DNA of 64,000 bases, taken from Sarcina ventriculi. Its GTDB lineage: Bacteria; Bacillota; Clostridia; Clostridiales; Clostridiaceae. Numbering within the stretch: the first letter of the stretch is position 1; each line of letters opens with the position of its first letter. A program made the position numbers and the translations under genes. The notes under the pieces were generated by a model. That model saw only the letters and a list, made by a program, of their open reading frames with translations, was not told where the DNA came from and searched no databases. Positions 1 to 14,151 of the stretch are shown in pieces. The stretch is taken from contig NZ_UAUL01000007.1 of NCBI RefSeq assembly GCF_900456775.1, positions 186,001-250,000 of the forward strand, in the 5' to 3' direction.

Positions 1-2364
<2,364 letters not shown>

Positions 2365-2467
2365 TTGTTTCTATCTTTTAGATAGTTGCAATCAATTTTA
2401 CAAAGAATAGTAAATTTAATTGGCTTTACTCTATTTATTAATACTTATGTGTAATTTTCAAAGAACA

Positions 2468-2544
<77 letters not shown>

Positions 2545-2547
2545 ATA

Positions 2548-2623
2548 TGGTGGAGGTAAAGGGATTCGAACCCTTGACCCCCTGCGTGCAAGGCAAGTGC
2601 TCTCCCAACTGAGCTATACCCCC
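2548..2623 (-). tRNA. tRNA-Ala (TGC anticodon)
   Basis: The 76-nt complement begins GGGGGTATAGCTC and ends with an encoded CCA. The anticodon loop holds TGC (alanine) and the T loop is GGTTCGAATCC. It is the first tRNA in the 16S-23S spacer, upstream of tRNA-Ile in the transcript. Confidence 0.97.
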
Positions 2624-2709
2624 ATATGTTTTGAGAGTTAATCTCTCAAAATTAAACAGATATTTAAGAAGCATTCTTTATTATCATCTTAGTTTTCCTA
2701 AGATGTTCT

Positions 2710-4225
<1,516 letters not shown>

Positions 4226-4357
4226 AAAATATACTAATTTCTTAGTTTTTATTTGAGTTTAATCTACTCATATTACTTATAAAAGAATTGCTGGTTTACT
4301 TAAATTATCTGTTTAATTTTCAAAGATCCATTCGCTATTTACTCAAGCGACTTTTAT

Positions 4358-4386
4358 ATATTAACATCATCACTTCCATTTGTCAA
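4358..4386 (-). promoter_or_regulatory. rRNA operon promoter
   Basis: On the minus strand TTGACA (4386-4381), a 17-base spacer, then TATAAT-like TAATAT (4363-4358) forms a near-consensus vegetative promoter about 130 bases before the 16S 5' end. Downstream lies the leader motif CTTTGAAAATTAAACAG (about 4310-4327). A related TTTGAAAATTACACA sequence precedes the 23S gene near 2450, fitting anti-termination or processing elements. The remaining gene-free DNA (about 4390-4640) is AT-rich with no gene that I can see. Confidence 0.85.
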
Positions 4387-4643
4387 CATCTTTTTTTGTT
4401 TTTCACTTGTTTAAGTTGTTAACTCGTGACGACGAAATTTATAATATCATATTAATACATTTAATTTGATATTATATTCTATAATATTAAAAAATTATTT
4501 TGTATTTTCTCTTTTATTCTTCTTTTTTTTATTTTTTCTATTATAGATACTCCAGGGAGAGTTTTCTTTTTCAAATAGATAAAATACTTGGATATCTTTA
4601 ATATTAAATTGCTTTACTATAAGATATTTCTTAATTAAAACAT

Positions 4644-4685
4644 AAAAAGCAACTAAACCTTATTATAGATTTAGTTGCTTTTTTT
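4644..4685 (-). terminator. Rho-independent terminator after murD
   Basis: A 14-bp stem, AAAAAGCAACTAAA paired with TTTAGTTGCTTTTT around a ~12-base loop, is followed on the minus strand by a U-rich tract. It lies just past the murD stop codon. It also insulates the rRNA promoter region from murD transcription. Confidence 0.85.
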
Positions 4686-4693
4686 AGATTAAA

Positions 4694-6070
4694 CTATAAG
4701 TTATTTATTATATCTTTAAATATATTTCCTCTTATCTCAAAATTTTTAAACATATCAAAACTAGCACATGCTGGAGATAACGTAACTATATCTCCTTCTT
4801 TAGCTATCTCTCTACATTTATTAACTGCTTCCTCCATATTATTTACAATATATACTGGAATGTTAATCCCTTTTCTTTCTCTTAAATCCTGAAAACATTT
4901 AGCTATTTTATATTTTGTAGCCCCCATTATAACTATACTCTTTATTTTTTCATATCCTTCAAATGCCAATGGCTCAAACGGTATATGTTTATCATATCCT
5001 CCAGCTATTAATATCACCGGTTTTTCAAAAGCTTTTAATCCTGCTAAAGTTCTTGTTGGACTAGATGCAATAGAATCATTATAATATCTTACACCATTAA
5101 TTTCCCTTATAAATTCACATCTATGCTCCACACCACCAAATGTTTGGGCAACAAATTTCATATTTTCGATGGAAACTTCATTCCTTACTGCTAAAAACGC
5201 TGCTAAATAGTTTTCTACGTTATGCATTCCTTTTATAACTATATCATTTTTTTTACACACTTCTTGTCCATGAATATAAAGTACTCCATTTTCGTAATAT
5301 CCATCTTCGTTTTTAATTTTTTTAGAACTAAATTTTTCAACTTTTCCTTTTGCTTCTTTATAAAACTCTTTCGTAATATTATTTTCATCATTTATAATTA
5401 ATAGACAATTTTTATCTTGATATCTAAATACGTTCTTCTTAGCCTCTATATATTCTTCCATACCATGATGCATATCTAAATGATTCGGTGTAATATTAGT
5501 CACTACTGCAACATCTATCAAACTATCCATTGTCATTAATTGAAAACTAGATAACTCTAAAACAACTTTATCTTCTTCTTTTATTTTTTCTATTTCAGCA
5601 AATAATGGAGTTCCTATATTTCCTCCTACCCAAGTAGTATATCCTTGTTTTTCTAATAATTTTGAAATTATTGTAGTTGTTGTTGTTTTACCATCACTAC
5701 CTGTGATTCCATATATTTTTCCCTTACAATATTTTGTGAATTCCTCCATTTCAGAAGTTATGTATGCACCCTCTTTTTTACATCTAACTAATGCCTCACT
5801 ATCAATTCTCATGGATGGTGTTTTAAAAATCACATCATATCCTGTTAATCTATCCAAATATTTTTCTCCAAGCTCTAAGCTTATTCCTTTACCTTTGAAG
5901 TCAATAGCAACTTCACCTAATTCAGCCTCAGCTTTCATATCAAAACCTGTTATTTTAGCTCCTAGCTTGTCTAAAAAATTCATAAGAGGAATATTACTAA
6001 CCCCTATTCCTACTACTGCAACTTTTTTTCCTTTAATAAAATTTTTAAACTCAGTAAAATCTTTTTTCAC
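4694..6070 (-). CDS. murD: UDP-N-acetylmuramoyl-L-alanine--D-glutamate ligase MurD
   Basis: Cytoplasmic ATP-dependent ligase that adds D-glutamate to UDP-MurNAc-L-Ala in peptidoglycan synthesis. The 458-residue protein has the three Mur-ligase domains. They are an N-terminal Rossmann-like UDP-binding part (VVGIGVSN near residue 18), a central ATPase with the P-loop GSDGKTTTT (about 122-130) and NHLDMH, and a C-terminal domain with the IAGGYDKH segment. The length is normal. The start is GTG, with GGAGG eight bases upstream. The gene is alone between a T-rich terminator downstream and the glyS terminator upstream, so it is probably monocistronic. It is not part of a mur/dcw cluster here, and murC lies 33 kb away. 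Confidence 0.95.
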   Translation of the reverse strand: MKKDFTEFKNFIKGKKVAVVGIGVSNIPLMNFLDKLGAKITGFDMKAEAELGEVAIDFKGKGISLELGEKYLDRLTGYDVIFKTPSMRIDSEALVRCKKEGAYITSEMEEFTKYCKGKIYGITGSDGKTTTTTIISKLLEKQGYTTWVGGNIGTPLFAEIEKIKEEDKVVLELSSFQLMTMDSLIDVAVVTNITPNHLDMHHGMEEYIEAKKNVFRYQDKNCLLIINDENNITKEFYKEAKGKVEKFSSKKIKNEDGYYENGVLYIHGQEVCKKNDIVIKGMHNVENYLAAFLAVRNEVSIENMKFVAQTFGGVEHRCEFIREINGVRYYNDSIASSPTRTLAGLKAFEKPVILIAGGYDKHIPFEPLAFEGYEKIKSIVIMGATKYKIAKCFQDLRERKGINIPVYIVNNMEEAVNKCREIAKEGDIVTLSPACASFDMFKNFEIRGNIFKDIINNL

Positions 6071-6202
6071 CTTTAATCCTCCAACAATTATTTTAATTTT
6101 AATGCACTCTCATTATACAAATAATTCTATCCATTTTTCTTCATTATATCACCCATAATAAACATATGCTACTTTATAGCTTGTTGTTAAAATATAAAAC
6201 AA

Positions 6203-6232
6203 AAGCATAGTAAGAACCTTCTTACTATGCTT
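6203..6232 (-). terminator. Terminator after glyS
   Basis: AAGCATAGTAAG pairs with CTTACTATGCTT around a short loop. On the minus strand it is followed by TTTTGTTTTAT. It lies just downstream of the glyS stop codon. Confidence 0.9.
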
Positions 6233-6248
6233 GCTACATACTTATAAA

Positions 6249-7640
6249 CTAAAATTCTAAGCTTTTTTCTATATAAGATTTTAAATCAGATATTTTAATT
6301 CTTTCTTGTTGCATTGTATCTCTGTCTCTTATTGTTACGCAGTTATCCTCTAACGTATCAAAATCTACTGTTATACAATATGGAGTTCCAATTTCATCTT
6401 GTCTTCTATATCTTTTTCCTATACTTCCTGCTTCATCATATTCAATATTAAAATATTTGCTTAATGCACCATAAACTTCATCAGCTTTTTCTGAAAGTTT
6501 CTTTGAAAGAGGTAATACAGCAGCCTTATATGGAGCTAAAGCTGGGTGTAAATGCATAACTGTTCTTACATCTCCACCTTCTAATTCTTCCTCATCATAA
6601 GCCTCAACTAAGAATGCTAATGCAACTCTATCAGCTCCTAATGATGGTTCTATAACATATGGAATATATTTCTCATTAGTTGTTGGATCTAAATATGCCA
6701 TATCTTGACCTGAATGTTCTTGATGTTTAGTTAAATCATAATCAGTTCTATCTGCTATTCCCCAAAGTTCACCCCATCCAAATGGGAATAAGTATTCTAT
6801 GTCTGATGTAGCATTTGAATAGAAACTTAACTCTTCTTTTGCATGATCTCTTAATCTTATGTTTTCTTTATTCATTCCTAAATTTAATAAGAAATTCCAA
6901 CAATAGCTTCTCCAATATTCAAACCATTCCATATCTGTTCCTGGTTTGCAGAAAAATTCTAATTCCATTTGTTCAAACTCTCTTGTTCTAAATGTAAAGT
7001 TTCCTGGAGTTATCTCATTTCTAAAAGATTTACCTATTTGAGCTATACCAAAAGGAACTTTCTTTCTAGTTGTTCTTTGAGTTGCTTTGAAATTTACAAA
7101 TATACCTTGAGCTGTTTCTGGTCTTAAATATATTTCATTTTTAGCATCTTCAGTAACTCCTTGGAATGTTTTAAACATTAAATTAAATTTTCTTATATCT
7201 GTATAATTTAACTTTCCACATTTAGGACATACTATGTTATTGCTTTCTATATACTCTTTTAATTGCTCATTAGACCAACCATCAGCTGATGCTACTTCTG
7301 CTCCATTTGCAGTCATATGGTCTTCAACTAACTTATCTGCTCTAAACCTTGACTTACATTCTTTACAATCCATAAGTGGGTCTGAGAATCCCCCAATGTG
7401 ACCTGATGCAACCCAAACTTCTTTATTCATAAGAATAGCACTATCTAATCCAACATTATATTTACTTTCTTGAACAAATTTTCTCCACCAAGCTTTTTTT
7501 ACATTATTTTTAAATTCAACTCCTAAAGGACCATAATCCCATGAATTCGCAAGTCCACCATAGATATCTGAACCTGGAAATATAAATCCTCTATTTTTAC
7601 ATAATGCAACTATTTTATCCATAGTCTTTTCTACTGACAT
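6249..7640 (-). CDS. glyS: Glycine--tRNA ligase, dimeric (eukaryote-type) class II
   Basis: Charges tRNA-Gly in the cytoplasm. At 463 residues this is the single-chain alpha2 GlyRS, not the alpha/beta GlyQ-GlyS type. Visible are class II motif 2 ([21 protein letters not shown], about 208-228), the motif 3 region ([14 protein letters not shown]), a zinc-like CxxC pair (CKECKS, CPKCGK) and a C-terminal anticodon-binding domain starting near 370 ([14 protein letters not shown]). The ATG is preceded by GGAGG at good spacing. The gene is transcribed alone behind a T-box leader, so expression should rise when tRNA-Gly is uncharged. The product is often called GlyQS. Confidence 0.96.
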   Translation of the reverse strand: MSVEKTMDKIVALCKNRGFIFPGSDIYGGLANSWDYGPLGVEFKNNVKKAWWRKFVQESKYNVGLDSAILMNKEVWVASGHIGGFSDPLMDCKECKSRFRADKLVEDHMTANGAEVASADGWSNEQLKEYIESNNIVCPKCGKLNYTDIRKFNLMFKTFQGVTEDAKNEIYLRPETAQGIFVNFKATQRTTRKKVPFGIAQIGKSFRNEITPGNFTFRTREFEQMELEFFCKPGTDMEWFEYWRSYCWNFLLNLGMNKENIRLRDHAKEELSFYSNATSDIEYLFPFGWGELWGIADRTDYDLTKHQEHSGQDMAYLDPTTNEKYIPYVIEPSLGADRVALAFLVEAYDEEELEGGDVRTVMHLHPALAPYKAAVLPLSKKLSEKADEVYGALSKYFNIEYDEAGSIGKRYRRQDEIGTPYCITVDFDTLEDNCVTIRDRDTMQQERIKISDLKSYIEKSLEF

Positions 7641-7699
7641 TTTCTATACCTCCAATAATTTTAAATTTATTATATGAATTATTAACTTTAAAAACAAAA

Positions 7700-7905
7700 A
7701 AACCTAACTAAAATTAAAGGGACGAAAAATTTATTCCGCGGTTCCACCCTTCTTAGCTAAGCTCAACTTTCTAAAAAACACTCAAAAGTTCCATTCATCT
7801 TAAATCTTTAATGATTTACACCTACCATCATCTCTCTTAAAAATTTTTAAGATTACTCTTCTCTCTCATTGTGTATATTAACTTATAGTCTTTATTTTAT
7901 CAAAA
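7700..7905 (-). promoter_or_regulatory. T-box leader of glyS
   Basis: The complement carries the T-box hallmark GGGTGGAACCGCGGAAT (about 7734-7750), followed by a CGTCCC segment and a run of T residues before glyS. Upstream are a GA-rich stem I with AGAGATGATGG and a purine-flanked GGA triplet at about 7790-7792 that could be the glycine specifier. In this family uncharged tRNA pairs with the specifier and the T-box bulge to prevent termination. The T-box identity is firm, but the specifier assignment is tentative because I did not compute a fold. Confidence 0.88.
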
Positions 7906-7966
7906 ACATCTAATATGTCAATATATATACTTCGTTTTAATGATTTATTATTTAAATAAAATAAAA

Positions 7967-8000
7967 AAGGACACACAAACTTTAATGTTTAAGTGTCCTT
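7967..8000 (-). terminator. Terminator after lysS
   Basis: AAGGACAC pairs with GTGTCCTT around a loop of about 17 bases. On the minus strand a T-rich tract follows. It closes the greA-lysS transcription unit, just before the glyS T-box region. Confidence 0.85.
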
Positions 8001-8006
8001 AAAATA

Positions 8007-9515
8007 TTAATTATTTTCTTGAGGTTTCATTGTTGGAAATAATATAACATCTTTAATTGATGATGAATCTGTTAAGAACATAATTAATCTATCTATACCT
8101 ATTCCTAAACCACCTGTTGGAGGCATACCAGTTTCTAACGCACTCATAAACTCTTCATCTATAACATACGCCTCATCATCGCCTAAATCTCTTTGTTTTG
8201 CTTGTTGTTCGAATCTTTCTCTTTGAACTATAGGATCGTTAAGTTCTGAATATGCATTACACAATTCTCTACCATAAACAAAGCCTTCAAATCTTTCAGT
8301 GAAATCTGCATTTCCTCTTTTCTTTTTAGTAAGAGGTGAATTTTCTGATGGATAATCTATTATAAATGTAGGTTGAATTAATTTTGATTCTCCAAACTCT
8401 TCGAATAAAGCATTTAAAACTTCACCTTTACTTACATATTGTAATTCTTTAGGGAATTCCAAATTATGCTTTTTAGCTATTTCTTGAGCTTCTTCATCTG
8501 ATGATATTGAATTAAAATCAACCCCTGCAAATTCTTTAACAGCGTCAACCATTGTTAATCTTCTCCAAGGTGGTTTAAAATCTATTTCTGTTCCTTCATA
8601 TGTAACCTTAGTTGTTCCGTTAACCAATGTACAAACTTCTGCCACCATGTTTTCAGTAAGTTCCATCATGTCATTATAATCTGCATAAGCTTCATATAAT
8701 TCTATAGATGTAAACTCTGGATTATGTCTAACTGACATTCCTTCATTTCTAAATATTCTTCCCATTTCATAAACTTTTTCAAAACCAGCAACTATACATC
8801 TCTTTAAATGTAATTCTGTTGCTATTCTTAAATACATATCTATATCTAACGTATTATGATGAGTTATAAACGGTCTCGCTGCTGCTCCTCCTGCAATAGA
8901 TCCTAAAATTGGAGTATCAACTTCTATATATCCTTTGTTGTCTAAGAAATTTCTAATTCCTTTTATTATTTGAGCTCTCTTTAAGAAAGTTGTTTTTACT
9001 TCTGGATTAGTTATTATATCAACTTCTCTTTGTCTATATCTTAAATCTGGGTCTTTTAATCCATGGAATTTTTCTGGTAATGGCTTTAATGATTTACAGA
9101 TTAATTGGAATGAAGTAACCTTAACAGATACTTCTCCTGTTTTTGTTTTAAAAACTGTTCCTGTTGCTGCAATCCAATCTCCAAGATCTAAGCTTTTAAA
9201 TTCTTTTAAAGCTTCTTCACCAACAGCATCTATTTTTACAAATAATTGAAGTTTTCCATCCCTATCATGAATGTCAGAAAACAATACTTTTCCTTGCCCT
9301 CTTTTAGACATTAATCTTCCGGCTACTTTAACTTCTTTACCTTCTAATTCTTCAAATCCTTTTACTATTTGTGCTGAAGAATGAGTCCTTTCAACCTTAT
9401 ACACGTCAAAAGGATCCTTTCCAGCATCTTGTAAATCCTTAAGTTTTTGTCTTCTTAATATTTCTTGTTCACTAAGTTTATCTTCTTGGTGAATATTTAT
9501 ATCTTCATTTGACAT
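8007..9515 (-). CDS. lysS: Lysine--tRNA ligase, class II
   Basis: Charges tRNA-Lys. The 502-residue protein has an N-terminal OB-fold anticodon-binding domain (about 60-150, [18 protein letters not shown]) and a class II catalytic core. Motif 2 is [18 protein letters not shown] (about 260-277) and motif 3 is [10 protein letters not shown] near the C-terminus. An in-frame ATG 15 bases further upstream overlaps the Shine-Dalgarno GGAGG, so the ATG at 9515 (MSNEDIN) is the better start. The gene follows the broken greA by about 40 bases and is likely cotranscribed with it. The greA-lysS pair recurs in Firmicutes. Confidence 0.96.
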   Translation of the reverse strand: MSNEDINIHQEDKLSEQEILRRQKLKDLQDAGKDPFDVYKVERTHSSAQIVKGFEELEGKEVKVAGRLMSKRGQGKVLFSDIHDRDGKLQLFVKIDAVGEEALKEFKSLDLGDWIAATGTVFKTKTGEVSVKVTSFQLICKSLKPLPEKFHGLKDPDLRYRQREVDIITNPEVKTTFLKRAQIIKGIRNFLDNKGYIEVDTPILGSIAGGAAARPFITHHNTLDIDMYLRIATELHLKRCIVAGFEKVYEMGRIFRNEGMSVRHNPEFTSIELYEAYADYNDMMELTENMVAEVCTLVNGTTKVTYEGTEIDFKPPWRRLTMVDAVKEFAGVDFNSISSDEEAQEIAKKHNLEFPKELQYVSKGEVLNALFEEFGESKLIQPTFIIDYPSENSPLTKKKRGNADFTERFEGFVYGRELCNAYSELNDPIVQRERFEQQAKQRDLGDDEAYVIDEEFMSALETGMPPTGGLGIGIDRLIMFLTDSSSIKDVILFPTMKPQENN

Positions 9516-9557
9516 TTTCCATACCTCCATGATTATGTTTATTAAATTATTTTAAAA

Positions 9558-10033
9558 TTATCTTCTGATTCCTAATACTTCAAATTTAGCTATTCCACCT
9601 GGAACATTTACTTCTACTATGTCTCCAACTTTCTTACCTATAAGACCTTCTCCAACTGGTGACTCATTAGAAATTTTAAAGCTCATTGGATCAGCTTCAG
9701 CTGAACCTACTATTGTATATTCAACCTCTTCATCAAATTCATAGTCTTTAACCTTTACTATAGAACCTACTGTTACAGCATCTGTTGATATTTCTGATTC
9801 ATCAACAACAACTGCATTTTTAAGCATGTTTTCTAATTGAAGTATTCTTCCCTCTGTAAAAGCTTGTTCATTTTTAGCTTCATCATACTCAGAGTTTTCA
9901 CTTAAATCTCCATATCCAAAGCAACCTTAATTTTCTCTGTTATTTCTTTTCTCTTTACGGTTTTAAGATATTCTAATTCATCTTCTAACTTTTTTATACC
10001 TTCATAGGTCATTAGATGCTTTTTTTCGCTCAT
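9558..10033 (-). pseudogene. greA: Transcription elongation factor GreA, frameshifted
   Basis: GreA normally enters the secondary channel of RNA polymerase and stimulates transcript cleavage in backtracked complexes. Translation from the ATG at 10033 ([20 protein letters not shown]) runs 43 residues, then hits TAA at 9904-9902. In the next frame the rest continues ([17 protein letters not shown], then the C-terminal FKBP-like domain ending VLGIRR at 9558). Restoring one G at about 9916 ([10 protein letters not shown] instead of ALDMEI-stop) gives exactly 158 codons plus stop, the family length. The lost base is just before the acidic GDLSEN tip of the coiled coil, which is essential for cleavage. 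A start at the internal ATG (9827) could yield only the C-terminal domain. It may be a true mutation or a sequencing error. Confidence 0.9.
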
Positions 10034-10146
10034 AATATTTTCTTCCCTTCATAAAAAATTATCACAAATTTATCTATATATATAATATTGGACTAAATTT
10101 TAACTTAATATTATTTAATGTAAAAATTATTAAAACTCCTTAAAAA

Positions 10147-10171
10147 ACTTGAGAACAGTTTATTCTCAAGT
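10147..10171 (-). terminator. Terminator after coaX-dusB
   Basis: ACTTGAGAA pairs with TTCTCAAGT around a 7-base loop, and the minus strand continues with TTTTTTAAGG. It separates dusB from greA. Confidence 0.85.
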
Positions 10172-10283
10172 ATTTAAAATATTATAAATCTTTACTATGA
10201 TTATGTCAACTTATCTAAATACTTTTATTGTATTTTATGTTATATAATATTAAATTATCAATATTTTGAGTTAATTATAGGTA

Positions 10284-11264
10284 TTATTTATAATTTTCTT
10301 TTAATATACTTTTATATTCGCTTAATATTTTTAAAACCTTAAGAGAATCATTCTCTAAATTTATCTTATTTTTTATCTCTGTACATTTAGGTAAACCCCT
10401 TATATACCAAGCTGAATGCTTCCTCATTTCTCTTACAGCCTTATACTCTCCATTGTATTTCAAAGCCAGATTATAATGTCTTATACACATATCTACCTTT
10501 TCCCAAGAGTTAGGCATTTTAACTTCATTATTATTAAATTTATCAACAATTTGTTTAAATATCCATGGGTTACCAGTACAACCTCGACCTATCATTATTC
10601 CATCACAATTACTTGTTTTTATTAAATTTAAGGCATCTTCAGCACAAAAAACATCTCCATTCCCTATAACAGGAATCTTTACAGCTTCTTTTACTTGTCT
10701 TATAATATCCCAATTTGCCTTTCCTGTATACATTTGAGCTCTTGTTCTACCGTGAATAGCTACTGCATCTGCTCCTGCACTTTCAATAATTTTAGCAAAT
10801 TCTACTGCATTTATACTATTTTCATCATATCCCATTCTAAACTTAACAGTTACTGGTTTTAGTGAAACTTTTTTTACTTCATTAACTATTTCATAAGCTA
10901 ACTTTGGATTTTTCATAAGAGCTGATCCATCACCATTTTTCACTATTTTAGGTGCTGGGCATCCCATATTTATATCTATAATACATATATCATCATTAGT
11001 ATTAAAATATTTTTCTGTTACATACGACATTATTTTAGGATCGCTACCAAACATTTGACATGCAACTGGCTTTTCTTCTTCTGCAATCCTCATTAATGTT
11101 TTTGTATTTTCACTTTCATAATATAACGCCTTAGCACTAACCATCTCCGTATACACAAGACCACAGCCCATTTCTTTACAAAGACTTCTAAAAGCAATAT
11201 CTGTTACACCTGCCATGGGAGCTAAAAATACATTATTCTCTAAAGTTACATTTGAAATTCGCAT
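10284..11264 (-). CDS. dusB: tRNA-dihydrouridine synthase (DusB-type)
   Basis: FMN-dependent, NADPH-using enzyme that reduces uridines in the tRNA D-loop. The 326-residue TIM barrel shows the FMN-binding start [10 protein letters not shown] (about 13-22), the catalytic cysteine in [21 protein letters not shown] (about 100-120), and [17 protein letters not shown] near the phosphate site. A C-terminal helical RNA-binding domain follows. Its start overlaps the end of coaX by 32 bases, so the two genes are translationally linked. In B. subtilis the same neighbourhood also carries a dus gene before lysS. DusB rather than another Dus class is by similarity and context. Confidence 0.93.
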   Translation of the reverse strand: MRISNVTLENNVFLAPMAGVTDIAFRSLCKEMGCGLVYTEMVSAKALYYESENTKTLMRIAEEEKPVACQMFGSDPKIMSYVTEKYFNTNDDICIIDINMGCPAPKIVKNGDGSALMKNPKLAYEIVNEVKKVSLKPVTVKFRMGYDENSINAVEFAKIIESAGADAVAIHGRTRAQMYTGKANWDIIRQVKEAVKIPVIGNGDVFCAEDALNLIKTSNCDGIMIGRGCTGNPWIFKQIVDKFNNNEVKMPNSWEKVDMCIRHYNLALKYNGEYKAVREMRKHSAWYIRGLPKCTEIKNKINLENDSLKVLKILSEYKSILKENYK

Positions 11265-12048
11265 TTAATGACTCCTTATTTTTCTCATAAAGTATTTGCA
11301 ATCCTTCTAAAGTTAATTTTGAATCAATTACATCAATTACATTTGTTGAATTTGATATAAGTTTAGCTAAACCACCTGTTGCTATTACCAATGGTTCACT
11401 ATGTCCTAAATCTTGCATCTCTTTTTTCATTGCTCTTACAATATATTCAACTTGACCTACATAACCATATATTATGCCAGCTTGCATACCTTCTACGGTA
11501 TTCTTACATATTATTCTATTAGGTTTTTCAAGTTCAATTCTTGGAAGTTTAGCTGCTCTTTCAAATAAAGCTTCTGACGATATTATAATTCCAGGACATA
11601 TACTTCCCCCTAAATAAGTACCATTTTTTGTTATAGCACAATAAGTTGTTGCTGTCCCAAAATCTATAATTATTAATTCTTTTTTATATTTTTCATAAGC
11701 TGCTACTGCATTTACAATCCTGTCTGCACCTGCTTCTTTTGGATTATCATATTTAATATTTAGTCCAGTTTTTATACCTGGGCCTACTATTATTGGTTCT
11801 TTATTAAAACATTTCTTAATCATATTTTCTAAAGAATGCATAACATTTGGTACGACAGAAGATATAATTATTCCCTCTATGTCTTCTGTGTTTAGATTTG
11901 CTTGGTTAAAGAGTTGCATAACCTGTATAGAATATTCATCTGATGTTTTTTTAGAATCCGTTGATATTCTCCAGCAAGCTACATATTTATTTTTACTGTA
12001 GATTCCTAATACTATGTTAGTGTTCCCCACATCAACAAGTAAAATCAT
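11233..12048 (-). CDS. coaX: Type III pantothenate kinase
   Basis: Phosphorylates pantothenate, the first step of coenzyme A synthesis, in the cytoplasm. The 271-residue ASKHA-fold protein begins [15 protein letters not shown] (phosphate 1 motif with the catalytic Asp). It also shows [13 protein letters not shown] (about 106-118) and IIDFGTATT (about 127-135), all type III hallmarks. It is a little longer than typical (about 255 residues) at the C-terminus, where it overlaps dusB. The ATG has an AAGGTGGTG ribosome site. It is the first gene of a two-gene unit with a near-consensus promoter upstream and a small hairpin in the leader. Confidence 0.94.
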   Translation of the reverse strand: MILLVDVGNTNIVLGIYSKNKYVACWRISTDSKKTSDEYSIQVMQLFNQANLNTEDIEGIIISSVVPNVMHSLENMIKKCFNKEPIIVGPGIKTGLNIKYDNPKEAGADRIVNAVAAYEKYKKELIIIDFGTATTYCAITKNGTYLGGSICPGIIISSEALFERAAKLPRIELEKPNRIICKNTVEGMQAGIIYGYVGQVEYIVRAMKKEMQDLGHSEPLVIATGGLAKLISNSTNVIDVIDSKLTLEGLQILYEKNKESLNANFKCNFRE

Positions 12049-12071
12049 ATTTACACCACCTTAATATAATT

Positions 12072-12156
12072 AAAAGACAGCATATAAGCTGTCGAAAAAC
12101 ATGCTACTCCCTTTCATATAACAATATAATTTTAACAACAACTAAGCTTTTGTCAA
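12072..12156 (-). promoter_or_regulatory. coaX promoter and leader hairpin
   Basis: On the minus strand TTGACA (12156-12151), a 16-base spacer and TAAAAT (12134-12129) form a promoter. About 40 bases downstream, GACAGC-TTATAT-GCTGTC followed by TTTTAATT (about 12090-12067) resembles a weak terminator, 20 or so bases before the coaX ribosome site. It may be an attenuator, but no metabolite-binding domain is obvious. Confidence 0.55.
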
Positions 12157-12199
12157 GCAATCAAAACGATGATTGTCAATTTTTTTCAATGATAAATAA

Positions 12200-12240
12200 A
12201 AGCTATATTGCTCAAATATTTTATTTGAACAATATAGCTT
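12200..12240 (-). terminator. Terminator after fhs
   Basis: A long stem, AAGCTATATTG..TCAAATA with TATTTGA..CAATATAGCTT, is closed by a 3-base loop and followed on the minus strand by TTTTATTTATC. It lies 25 bases after the fhs stop codon. Confidence 0.88.
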
Positions 12241-12264
12241 CTTTACTGCTTATTTAATTTAATT

Positions 12265-13935
12265 TTAAAATAATCCAGTTATTTTTCCATTTATATCTAT
12301 ATCCATCTTGTTTGCAGCTGGCACTTTTGGAAGACCTGGCATAGTCATTATATTTCCTGTTTGAACAACTATAAATCCAGCTCCATTTGACACATTTATT
12401 TCTTTTACATTTATATCAAATCCATGAGGTCTCCCTAACAACATCGGATTATCTGATAATGAATATTGTGTCTTTGCCATACATATTGGTAATTTATCCA
12501 TATTAAATTTTTCTATTTCACTTATTTGCTTTAAGGCTTGTGGTGCATAATTAACATTATCGGCTCCATAAATTGTTTTAGATATCTTTAATATTTTATC
12601 TTTTATAGAATCATTTATATCATATATCGGAGCAAATTTAGACTCACTTTCCTCAATAGTTTCTAAAATTTTATTTGCTAAATCAATTCCACCTAGTCCA
12701 CCTTTTTCCCAAACTTCAGTATTGCTAACCTTTATCCCTAAATTTGAGCAAAAATTTTCAATAAATTTAATTTCTTCTTCTGAATCTGTTATAAATTTAT
12801 TTATAGCCACAACTACTGGAATATTAAATTCTTTTATATTTTCTATTTGCTTTTCAAGATTTTTAATACCTTTTTCTAAAGCTGAAACACTTGGTATATT
12901 TAACTCATCTTTTTTAACCCCACCATGATGTTTTAAAGCCCTTACAGTAGCAACTAATACAACACACTCTGGTGCTAGATCTCCATACCTACACTTTATA
13001 TTCAAAAATTTTTCTGCTCCAAGATCAGCTCCAAATCCAGCTTCTGTTATAGCAAAATCACCTAATTTCAAAGCCATCTTTGTAGCAACTATTGAATTAC
13101 AACCATGAGCAATATTTGCAAAAGGTCCTCCATGTATTATTGCAGGTGTATTTTCTAATGTTTGAACTAAATTAGGTTTTATTGCATCTTTCATAAGAAG
13201 AGCCATAGCACCTTGAACTTGTAAATCTTTTGCATATACAGGCTCACCATCTAAATTATAAGCTACTAGTATATTACCCATTCTTTCTTTTAAATCAGAT
13301 AGGTCTTTAGCCATGCAAAGAATAGCCATAATTTCTGATGCAACTGTTATATTAAATCCATCTTCTCTTAAAAAACCATTTATTTTTCCACCTAATCCCA
13401 CAACTATATTTCTTAATGCCCTATCATTCATATCTATAACTCTTTTAAAAACAACCCTTCTAGAATCTATTCTAAGTAGATTGCCTTGATGAATATGGTT
13501 ATCTATAGCTGCGCTTAATAAATTATTTGCAGATGTTATTGCATGCATATCTCCAGTAAAATGAAGATTTATATCTTCCATCGGAACTACTTGTGCATTT
13601 CCACCACCTGTCGCTCCTCCTTTCATTCCAAAAACAGGACCTAAAGAAGGCTCCCTTAAAGCTATAACTGCTTTTTTTCCTATTTTATTAAAAGCATCAC
13701 CTAAACCAACTGTAACTGTTGATTTTCCCTCTCCAGCTGGCGTAGGATTAATTGCTGTTACTAATATAAGCTTTCCATCCTTTTTATTTTCATTTTTTTT
13801 CATAATATCTAAAGAAATTTTACATTTGTATTTTCCGTATTGCTCTATTTCATCTTCTAGCACTCCTAATTTTTCAGCTATCTTTACTATTGGCTCCATT
13901 TTAGCGTTTTGAGCTATTTCTATATCACTTTTCAT
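12265..13935 (-). CDS. fhs: Formate--tetrahydrofolate ligase
   Basis: ATP-dependent synthesis of 10-formyl-tetrahydrofolate from formate, feeding purine synthesis, fMet-tRNA formylation and, in acetogens, the Wood-Ljungdahl methyl branch. The 556-residue length is typical. The P-loop [14 protein letters not shown] (about 68-81), the [18 protein letters not shown] segment (about 95-112) and the C-terminal [13 protein letters not shown] are family signatures. It is a single gene between two terminators. It has no counterpart at this place in B. subtilis, so it is a clostridial insertion into the conserved order. Confidence 0.96.
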   Translation of the reverse strand: MKSDIEIAQNAKMEPIVKIAEKLGVLEDEIEQYGKYKCKISLDIMKKNENKKDGKLILVTAINPTPAGEGKSTVTVGLGDAFNKIGKKAVIALREPSLGPVFGMKGGATGGGNAQVVPMEDINLHFTGDMHAITSANNLLSAAIDNHIHQGNLLRIDSRRVVFKRVIDMNDRALRNIVVGLGGKINGFLREDGFNITVASEIMAILCMAKDLSDLKERMGNILVAYNLDGEPVYAKDLQVQGAMALLMKDAIKPNLVQTLENTPAIIHGGPFANIAHGCNSIVATKMALKLGDFAITEAGFGADLGAEKFLNIKCRYGDLAPECVVLVATVRALKHHGGVKKDELNIPSVSALEKGIKNLEKQIENIKEFNIPVVVAINKFITDSEEEIKFIENFCSNLGIKVSNTEVWEKGGLGGIDLANKILETIEESESKFAPIYDINDSIKDKILKISKTIYGADNVNYAPQALKQISEIEKFNMDKLPICMAKTQYSLSDNPMLLGRPHGFDINVKEINVSNGAGFIVVQTGNIMTMPGLPKVPAANKMDIDINGKITGLF

Positions 13936-14117
13936 AAATATGCCCTCACTTTTTTAATATCTTCTACAAATTATAATTTAACTATCAAATTTTATATTTA
14001 TATTATATTAATTTTTTTAAAAAAAATAAAGTTTTATACGAATAAAATATATATTTTTTTAAAAAAAGTTTTATCATATACGAACTTTAAATTATTTTAA
14101 TACTTATATAATTCAAT

Positions 14118-14148
14118 AAAGCAGTTAAACCAAAGGCTTAACTGCTTT
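14118..14148 (-). terminator. Terminator after ftsH
   Basis: AAAGCAGTTAA pairs with TTAACTGCTTT around a short loop. The stem starts only a few bases beyond the ftsH stop codon, and the minus strand then runs into TATTGAATT. Confidence 0.82.
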
Positions 14149-14151
14149 ATT

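Noticed and set aside
5703-6158. 151-codon plus-strand frame opposite murD
   Set aside because: Antisense shadow of a clear murD gene, no ribosome site and no recognisable protein features.
9558-9827. The 89-residue frame as a stand-alone gene
   Set aside because: It is the C-terminal half of GreA; the N-terminal half lies just upstream in another frame.
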